Origin: Kwoniella bestiolae CBS 10118
Taxonomy: Eukaryota > Basidiomycota > Tremellomycetes > Tremellales > Cryptococcaceae
DNA length: 64,000 nt
Assembly (NCBI RefSeq): GCF_000512585.2
Contig: NC_089246.1
Location: 744,001 to 808,000 of the forward strand
Direction: 5' to 3'
A program made the translations under genes and the position numbers. A model generated the notes under the pieces. It made no database searches and had not been told where the DNA came from. It saw nothing but the letters and a program-made list of their open reading frames with translations. Below are positions 56,956 through 64,000 of this stretch, piece after piece. Position 1 is the stretch's first letter. Every line of letters begins with the position of its first letter.

Positions 56956-58304
56956 ATGTCATTCGCAAGATCACTCTTGGCAACTCCGAAGATGCTCAGG
57001 TGTCCTTCCGGGCATATTAGAGCGTGCAGTAGCAGTGTCTCATTGCGACAGAACCTGAGGTTCCCAGGCATGATGCAGACTAGGAGGTTCAGTATATCGG
57101 CAGTCAGATACAGTCCAGGAACACCAACGGAAAGCGAAGGTATGTCGTTTCGATTTATCCCATACTTCATGTATTCATGACAATCATACTATAATCCCAT
57201 ACCTCATCTAAGCAGGTGCTGACTCACCTCCCAAAACAGAGATAGAACAAGAACCTAACCCGGCTCATGTCGACTCGTACCTCGCCTCCAAGATCCTACA
57301 TCCAGAGTACGGCGCCGACCCGACCTTAGAAGAGGGACTGACCAGAGCAAGGGAGGATGGCTTGCCCGAGATACAGGTCTCGCCTCTGCAGGGTCAGATG
57401 TTGAGTGTGTTGGTGAAGAGTATGGGGGCTGAGAGGGTGTTGGAGATAGGTACGCTTGGTGGGTGAGTGATACATCATCTGGTAGAGCAACGAGCATGAT
57501 TATTTGCCTATCTATCCTTCCATACCTAAACCGTCATTCCTGACCTAGCTAACCCATCACCAAAGCTACTCCACATCCTTCCTCTCCAAGTCCCTCCCTC
57601 CCCACGGACAAATAGATACCCTCGAGCTCTCCCCGCTCCACGCAAAAATCGCACAAGAGAACTTCCTCGCCTCTGACCTATTCCCCTTCCCGCGCATACA
57701 CGTTGGTAAAGCCCTAGGAACATTGAAGAAGCTGAAGATACCCGAGGAAGGACCTTATGATTTGGTATTTATCGATGCGAATAAGGATCAAAGTTTGGAG
57801 TATTTCGTGGAATGTTTGAGGGTTTTGAGGAAGGGCGGGGTTGTGGTGGTTGATAATGCTATTAGGGTTGGGAGGTGAGTTGCGTCTCTTTTCTTGCATT
57901 TCATTAGTGCATCGTTCCTTTCATGATATTGTCAGCCGTGGCATCTTTCTCCTACCCATCCTATTCCCCCGTTGTCATGTCATGTCATGTCTATACCCTC
58001 TCTGCTTTACCGCTCCACCATACTCCACCGGGGATGTACCACTCACGCCACACATTGTTCCCAGGATCCACCCAGACTCCAAACTCGACTCTACCATCGA
58101 GGTCCAAGGCTTAAGAGCACTGTACGACTGGATAGAAGCTGATGGTGGGAAGACAGTCCTGAGCAGCGCGGTACAGACGGTAGGAGCGAAAGGATGGGAG
58201 TGAGTATGGTATTCATTCGCATGTCAATTGGATTTGTTAAGACGGCCGATGCTGATGATCATCTTGTGTACAGCGGGTTCATCATTGCTACCAAGCTTGT
58301 TTAG
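56956..58304 (+). CDS. O-methyltransferase, caffeoyl-CoA type (class I SAM-dependent)
   Basis: Five exons (56956-57139, 57216-57462, 57566-57874, 58065-58199, 58274-58304) encode 301 residues. The first 60 are basic and Ser-rich (MSFARSLLATPKMLRCPSGH, with RRFSISAVRYS), like a mitochondrial leader. The methyltransferase fold follows: ISPLQGQML-type region QVSPLQGQMLSVLVKSMG, SAM-binding ERVLEIGTLGGYSTSFLSKS, acidic DTLELSPLHAKIAQENF, metal/SAM-side VFIDANKDQSLEYF and GGVVVVDNAIRVGR, ending GWDGFIIATKLV. These match the PF01596 family, which methylates catechol-like hydroxyls in a Mg-dependent manner. The substrate is unknown; the leader would place it in mitochondria. Confidence 0.85.
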
Positions 58305-58797
58305 AGGTACCAACAGGGATTTATGAGACACAGATCGAAATATGAGGGTGTTCATATGGTAAGGTTGGTGAGACGTGGATTTCATGAGATGCTACCAGCA
58401 TAAACGAAATGCGAGATTGAGATCGGAGATGATCATGTAGATTATATCTGCCGGAGGATGATGTGATTGTGATTATGTACAGTATCGATGATAACTTGGA
58501 GATGAACCCCTAAGGATTGAACAATATCACAACACATGTCATTCCATTCATTGGCCATTTGGTGAGCCATCGTATTACAGCTACTACGAAAGGAAAGGAA
58601 AATCGTAACTCGAGCAAAAGCAAAAGCATCCCCCGCTACCATAAATTATATCATAATTTCTTAGAAAAAGAAAGAGTAGTGTCCGGGTAAAGTAAACCGC
58701 AAAGTTATGGGATTCAGAACAAGGGAGTCGATGAGAACGTGTGGGTATCAATGGATCTCATCACTGAGAAGGACCACCCGTCTCTAAGATTGAGTAA
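58305..58797. other. Convergent intergenic region
   Basis: 493 bases between the methyltransferase and chitinase 3; nothing recognised. Confidence 0.5.
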
Positions 58798-61488
58798 TTA
58801 GGGGAATCCAGCTCGAAGATTGTCGTACTCTACCAGTTCCATACAGATGCCGTAAAGTCAGCATTCTTGGCCATGACACTATGTGTACAGCACTCACCAG
58901 AAGTAGGGTACTCCAATCTATTAGTAGTCGTATCCAAACCCCCTCCATACCTCTTAAAAGCAGTAACGACAGTATCCACCAGACTATACCCTATAGCAGT
59001 ATTGATGGGTACTGTGTTGTTGTTCCCATTACCCCCGTTCCCTCCATTACCTCCAGTACAGTCAGGATGCCCTCCATGGCCATGCCCGTCATCTTCTTCC
59101 GTACAGTTCCCATTCCCACCATGTCCACCATGTCCACCATGTCCACCGCCCTCTCCCTCCTCACCTCCTTTCTTGTTCCTCCCACTGAGACCCCTCTTAT
59201 CCCAATCATTCGAGCTATCTGGTAGACTAGCGCCGGCAGGTCGGAGTCTCGAGTAATCACCGTCGATGGACCAATACATCATTCCTCCGATATTGTGTTC
59301 GATGACGTATCGCGCCTTTTGGAGGGCGAGGGTAGGTGTGTCGAAGGAGACTACTCTGCCGTTTGATCTATAGCGTAAGACGTATGAATCAGTTTCTTCC
59401 TTATTCATCGGACATACGATGAAGTCACGAGAACCAGAGAAAGGGAAACAGTAAGGATAATCGTCACTTAGGGTTATCTTATAAGAAAGACGACTTACGG
59501 GTTATAACTCCACGACCCACCCAAAATCGCATCGTAAGAGACGGTATCTCCATCGACGGGTAACTCGGAGACATCATATTGCTCGGTGCCTTCCATTTCA
59601 AGTCCAAGGTAAGCTGCTATCTTTGCGACTTCCGAGGCTTTGGCCAACTCACCTGTCCAAGAGGTCCACATCCCTTGGGTACCTGTGAAACCCGTACCGT
59701 AAAGTGGCATACCTGTAACCTCATATTATAGTACTCAGCGTCGACCCACACACAGGGAGAGTGCATGATGTAAAACGATGTGACATACCTAGATTGAGTT
59801 TTCTCGAGTCCACACCCTCATCGATGTAATGTTGTAAGCATTGTGAGCCTGAGGCACCGACATCGGAAGATCGTTCATCGGGAAAGAGGTTCGAGGCGGG
59901 GAGGGCGGTGTCGGTCCATGGTCCGGAGAACTAAAGTATGAGTCAACCTCAAAAGATTAGCCAGAAACTTCGAGGACATAATACAAGGTAGCCATACTTA
60001 CGTCGTAAGCCATGAGATTCCAATAATCAAGGTACTACCCACACACTGGTCAGCAAGCTTCTTGTGGAGTCGCGAAACATGATAAATTGACTTACAGTAT
60101 CCATCCCTGGTACATCCTGGGTAGCCCAATTGTATGCACCGCAAGATGCAGCCCACTATTCATTATCACCGTTTAAGTCTCCGGTCAGCTGTACGGTGTT
60201 ATGGACTAGTAGCCCCGGAGTAGAGTATTCAGCTTACAGATAAAATGAAGTGACCTCCTCCAATTTGACTAGCAGCCGAATTCAAGCCAAGTCGTAATCT
60301 CCTGAAAAGGTCAACAAGCGGAATTTTTTGTTCGTTTGAGGGACTGTTGATCAAACAGTGTCAACTGTTAGCCAGCCGACTTCCACTTCACGTTTCGCAT
60401 CTTTTCGCCAACACTCACTATTCTATACATCAGAGATAATGATCGTATCAGCTGTGTCCCACGTGAGATACAACAAGCAAGACGGACACACCGTAATCAA
60501 GACACAGCCCATCAAACCCAAGATTGGTGACTAGATCGACGGCAGAGTTGGTGAATGTTTCTCGCCATTGTTGAGAGGTGATACCATTGAAGTTCTGATT
60601 GGGTACGAGGGTGTCATCAATCGCAACCTTGGGAATGGGAGAGGTATATGGTGTAAATCACTTACGGAAGAATAGGTGGCACCTCCGATACCTAGTTGAA
60701 TCTTTAGGTTTCCAAACAAGAGTAAAAGCTGAGGTCTGCTCATCGTTTCTCACACTGAAGAGTTTTGAGGATAAACTCACCGGTTTTGTTGTTTCAACAG
60801 GAAAAGCTGCTTGAGGTTCCCATAGAGGTTATTACCCTCTTCGTTGGTATCATCGGTAGGATAAGGGTACTAAGTACAAGAACCGAGTGAGATCAGCAGA
60901 TTACATCAAATCATTCAGCGGATGAACGTTCAAAGGTTCTTATGGATAATATGACGTGAAGAGACTAAGTTGATCCCCTACCCACCTGCGTATCAGCCCA
61001 ATCATCTCCCAGGAAGACTTGACCACTTTCCAGATCGACATTGGCAAATGCATAGATGATGTGGGTGAAGTCGGTGCTAGTGAGGTTAGTGACTGCGAAT
61101 GGGTCGGCGTTGTATATCACCCTATATCAGGATTGGAAAGACGAGTCAGAACGGTACATAATACGCTTCGTGTTTATGTATCAACACGGTGAGAAATGTC
61201 TAGGACGAGTGTAAACACACTCACCAATTAGGCTAAAGTGATGGAAATCAGAAAACGATCAGTAAACGTTTAAACCGCAAATTTCGGCATGCGTGATAAG
61301 TGGAATACAGTAGATCAACCCACATAATACCCCACACTCCTATACCCCTGCCATCCAATCCCATCAGACTGTCTACCTTCGATGTCGAGGTTGGGCCTAG
61401 AGTGGGGCGGATGAACACCACCTCGGGGGATGGTTATTGCCACCGCGTGTTGGATGAGGGGTAATACAATCAAAGAGGAGAATAACAT
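58798..61488 (-). CDS. GH18 chitinase-like protein 3, secreted, altered catalytic motif
   Basis: Fourteen exons, 543 residues: 61488-61324, 61232-61225, 61121-60986, 60869-60781, 60735-60666, 60594-60492, 60422-60419, 60343-60238, 60155-60096, 60034-60002, 59930-59789, 59712-59499, 59367-58898 and 58829-58798. The signal peptide is MLFSSLIVLPLIQHAVA. GH18 motifs: VGYYPNWVIYNADPF, NLKIQLGIGGATYSS, catalytic region GFDGLCLDYEYPSN, YLDYWNLMAYDFSGPW and MPLYGTGFTGTQGMW. The proton-donor Glu is present, but the second Asp of DxxDxDxE is Cys. One exon is only AATA (4 bases). A Gly/His/Asn-rich insert (GGHGGHGGHGGNGNC and similar) lies near residues 430-480. The gene ends EYDNLRAGFP, like the other two. 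It may be a weak chitinase or a chitin-binding lectin-like protein. Confidence 0.85.
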
Positions 61489-62233
61489 CTTGCGACGATG
61501 TTGGCCACACCAAGGTGAGGTGAGGTAAGAACGAGTAGGATAACGAGAAGATGAAAGAAACAATGAAAAGATGAAAGAGAAGATGGGGATCAGATATGGG
61601 TTCGTTCACCTGTTTTATACGTTTGACACTGTTTTGCAGTGATTGATCATCCAACGTTGTTCCTTGTTTAATTAGTCGAATCAAGCTTCAAATCAGATGT
61701 GCTCGGCATTGAGATATCGTCTGCTCATGAGACCAATCAATAGATGGTTGACACTAACTAACGACACGTTGTTTGATTGATTGATGGATTGATGGATTGA
61801 TGGATTGATGGATTGATGGATTCATCACTTAATCGCTTTACGAGATCTGAATGCCAATTTGTCGTTTCTTAAGAGTGAGACCTGTGATGGGAGATCAGTG
61901 TGTGCTCGTCCCCACAAGGATGAGGTCGTTCTTGGTAGTGAGACATTCTTTGACATATTTGGTGCATGCTCAGCAATAGGCCAGTTGGAAAATAAGCAGA
62001 TGATATGTGCCAGAATTGTTGAACAAGATAGTTCCTGTGGAATACAGTATGTCTTAGATCAGGGGAATGTAGGTAGGGAGGTTAGTATTGCGCAATTATC
62101 AATATCAAGTCACCATCAGACCGAAAGACCTGGCGCAGCATCAACATCAACATCAGTACCCTTTCCTCAACATGACCAACATGCATGCAAATATCAATCA
62201 ATCTATTGATCTACGTTCCTGACTGATCGTCCA
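61489..62233. other. Intergenic region with an 8-base minisatellite
   Basis: 745 bases between chitinase 3 (start) and SHE9 (stop), both minus. The plus frame at 61859-62209 is not supported. Confidence 0.5.
61781..61820. repeat. 8-base tandem repeat
   Basis: Five perfect copies of TTGATGGA, preceded by a TTGATTGA variant. Confidence 0.85.
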
Positions 62234-64000
62234 TCATGAAAACACCCATTTCCCCAAAGTCATGAGCATCCCCATCAACGCCGCACCGGCCACTCCTGCT
62301 AGTGCCATGTCTCTTTCCTGCGATGGCTGAGTAATGGAGTTTAGGTAAGGAGGTAATCCATCTATGTGGGTTTTGAATATCGGCTCGAGTATCGGTGTGG
62401 TGGGTGGAAGAGGGACAAGAGTATCCAAAGGTGGAGTAGCCAATTCGATGAGTATTGGTGTATCCTTCACCTTTTCCATGGGTGATATCACCTCTTCTGT
62501 AGATGCTATCTCCTCTACTTTCGTATCAGGAGCCATTTGAGTGGCAAGGGGATAGACCATCTCCAGATCCCCAACCGTCACATTCCCCCTGACAGTCCCC
62601 TCATGAATCTGACTTTCCAGTCCCCTCAAACCACTCTCAACTTGACGCATCATATCGCTCATCCGTTCCTCCAGCTTATTCACCAGTCGTTTCCTCTTCC
62701 AAGGCTCCACAATCACTATCGCCCCCAAAAATATGATAGCATTAAGCGCCAGACCCAATAAGTTTGCATAGGTAGATACCGAGCGTATCTTGTCCGACCA
62801 GACTTGCTCTTCATGATACCTTTGCAAGATCGTTTGCATAAGCTCGTTGAATGCTTTGTCCACTTTCAACTCTTTCTCCTTCATCTCGTCTGATGTTCTG
62901 GCGACGGCGTGGGAGGATGAATGGTCTTGGCGGACTAGGTGGGTGAAGCGCAGCACGTCGGAATCGTCCCATGAGTGTTTACGTTCGAGGAGGGAGTTGA
63001 CATCTCGCTGGGCGTTGGAACGGAGGGAGACGGCTTCGTCGTAGGCTGATTTGGCGGAACGGGCGGATTCACGCAGTTTTTGGAGATTGTCCTCTATTAC
63101 ATGACGATATGAATAAAGTCAGTGCATACTGCTCTTTTGTGATTTAGAAGTGTCATTTTCGATGGGTGCCTAGTATAGGCTTTGCATGTACAACAAGAGA
63201 AGCGAGGACAGAGGAAGAGGATACACATCCTAGTCAGCAGGGATGGACGGCTTCACTCACCCTTCTCAAACACCAGCCCCTTCAGCCTCTCCACCTCCTT
63301 ATACCCCGTCATCTCATTCACCTTCAGCCCCAAATCCATCAGACTCTTCTGCGCATCTTTGGCAACCCTCTTGGAATGCTGCAGGACAGTGGTGGACCAT
63401 TCGGTCATGCGTTCGCGAACTTCTGGTGGGATGGATATGGACGTGGGTATTCTTGGTGAGTATGATGACGAATATGAATTGGATGTATCGTTGGACTTGA
63501 GCGAAGGGCCTGAGGAAGTTGATGAGGTAAATGAAGGAATGGTAGGATGATTAGGTTCGGATGGAGTGTCAGATGATGGACCAATATTCTGTGGAGTTTG
63601 GTTTATACCGGAGGGATCCGATGAGGTCGAGTCGTTTTCTGTTATATTGCCTCCAGCTGTTGAGCCTGTACCGGTGAACGAAGTTGAGCTGGTAGCTATA
63701 TTTTCAGGTATAGGTAAACCTCCCTCTCTACCTCCTTCTGTTTCAATCCTTGTCGTTGACGGTGGAGGAGGTAGGTTCCATACATCGTCGACAACTTCCT
63801 CCGCCTTCTTCTTCTCTGAGCTGGGTAGAGGTGAGTTCGTACTGGACCATCTACGCGGTATAGATGAGGGTTGATAAGAATAGACAGGAGAAAGGAGGAA
63901 GGGCCGTTTGACAGAGGAAGGTTGAAGGCATCGTGCTATGGATGAAGGACCAGGACCAGCGAGGGCTGTTGAGATGATTGGAAAGACATGGCGGTGGGCC
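62234..64000 (-). CDS. SHE9: Mitochondrial inner membrane protein She9/Mdm33 (5' end cut by window edge)
   Basis: Two exons are visible: from beyond 64000 down to 63261, and 63093-62234. The frame is open through the right edge with no in-frame ATG, so the start lies outside. The visible N-terminal part is Ser/Pro/Thr-rich. The conserved domain starts near RMTEWSTTVLQHSKRVAKDA and continues YKEVERLKGLVFEK, then SARSAKSAYDEAVSLRSNAQ and HAVARTSDEMKEKELKVDKA. It then reads FNELMQTILQRYHEEQVWSD and KIRSVSTYANLLGLALNAII, leading into one membrane span, and VEPWKRKRLVNKLEER. The coiled coils followed by a matrix-facing EPWKRKRL motif after the span are typical of Mdm33, which shapes the inner membrane and takes part in mitochondrial division. 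A second hydrophobic segment ends the protein (MALAGVAGAALMGMLMTLGK). Confidence 0.87.

Noticed and set aside
16698..61820. Short tandem repeats as CRISPR or centromere elements
   Set aside because: Units of 7-8 bases with 3-6 copies and no spacers; plain minisatellites in a eukaryotic genome.

Overview
This is nuclear DNA of a basidiomycete yeast or fungus, most likely a tremellomycete (Cryptococcus/Kwoniella group). Nearly every gene is broken by many GT-AG introns of about 45-110 bases with CTRAY-like branch points, and recognisable proteins (a Skn7 regulator with heat-shock-factor and receiver domains, pyruvate dehydrogenase protein X, the beta mitochondrial processing peptidase, Rrp7, Yip1, Mdm33/She9, ribosomal protein eL36) are all fungal in character. 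Coordinates below are coding spans (start codon to stop codon, introns included). I joined exons by hand from reading frame and splice signals; species and expression are not known.

Left part (1-23.3 kb), ordinary housekeeping genes: a polytopic membrane protein cut by the left edge, a 146-residue unknown, PDX1, YIP1, MAS1, RRP7, a coiled-coil protein, a mitochondrial K+/H+ exchange-related protein, SKN7 and a short-chain dehydrogenase that contains a 6-base exon.

Middle part (23.4-32.3 kb), the accessory region: a minus-strand array of small two-exon genes that I recognise only as relatives of one another. Six intact members share an intron placed in phase 0 directly after a Cys-Pro codon pair. 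They fall into long members with a C-x9-C-x2-C motif (L) and short members (S), and the two types alternate L, S, L, S, L, S in the direction of transcription. A divergent member and a possible inverted relic lie among them. This is the best candidate in the window for an undescribed gene system.

Right part (33-64 kb): an unknown protein with a possible OB-fold-like segment, then a loose cluster of polysaccharide-active enzymes mixed with housekeeping genes. It holds three GH18 chitinases (one apparently without a signal, one with a membrane anchor, one secreted), an AA11-like copper monooxygenase, and a secreted, probably GPI-anchored polysaccharide-lyase-14-like protein. Between them sit an Spp1-like PHD protein, a DUF3429 membrane protein, a small glycine-rich membrane protein, eL36 and an O-methyltransferase; SHE9/MDM33 runs off the right edge. 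The chitinase genes carry exons of 8, 7 and 9 bases, and one has a 4-base exon inside its catalytic motif and a changed catalytic aspartate.
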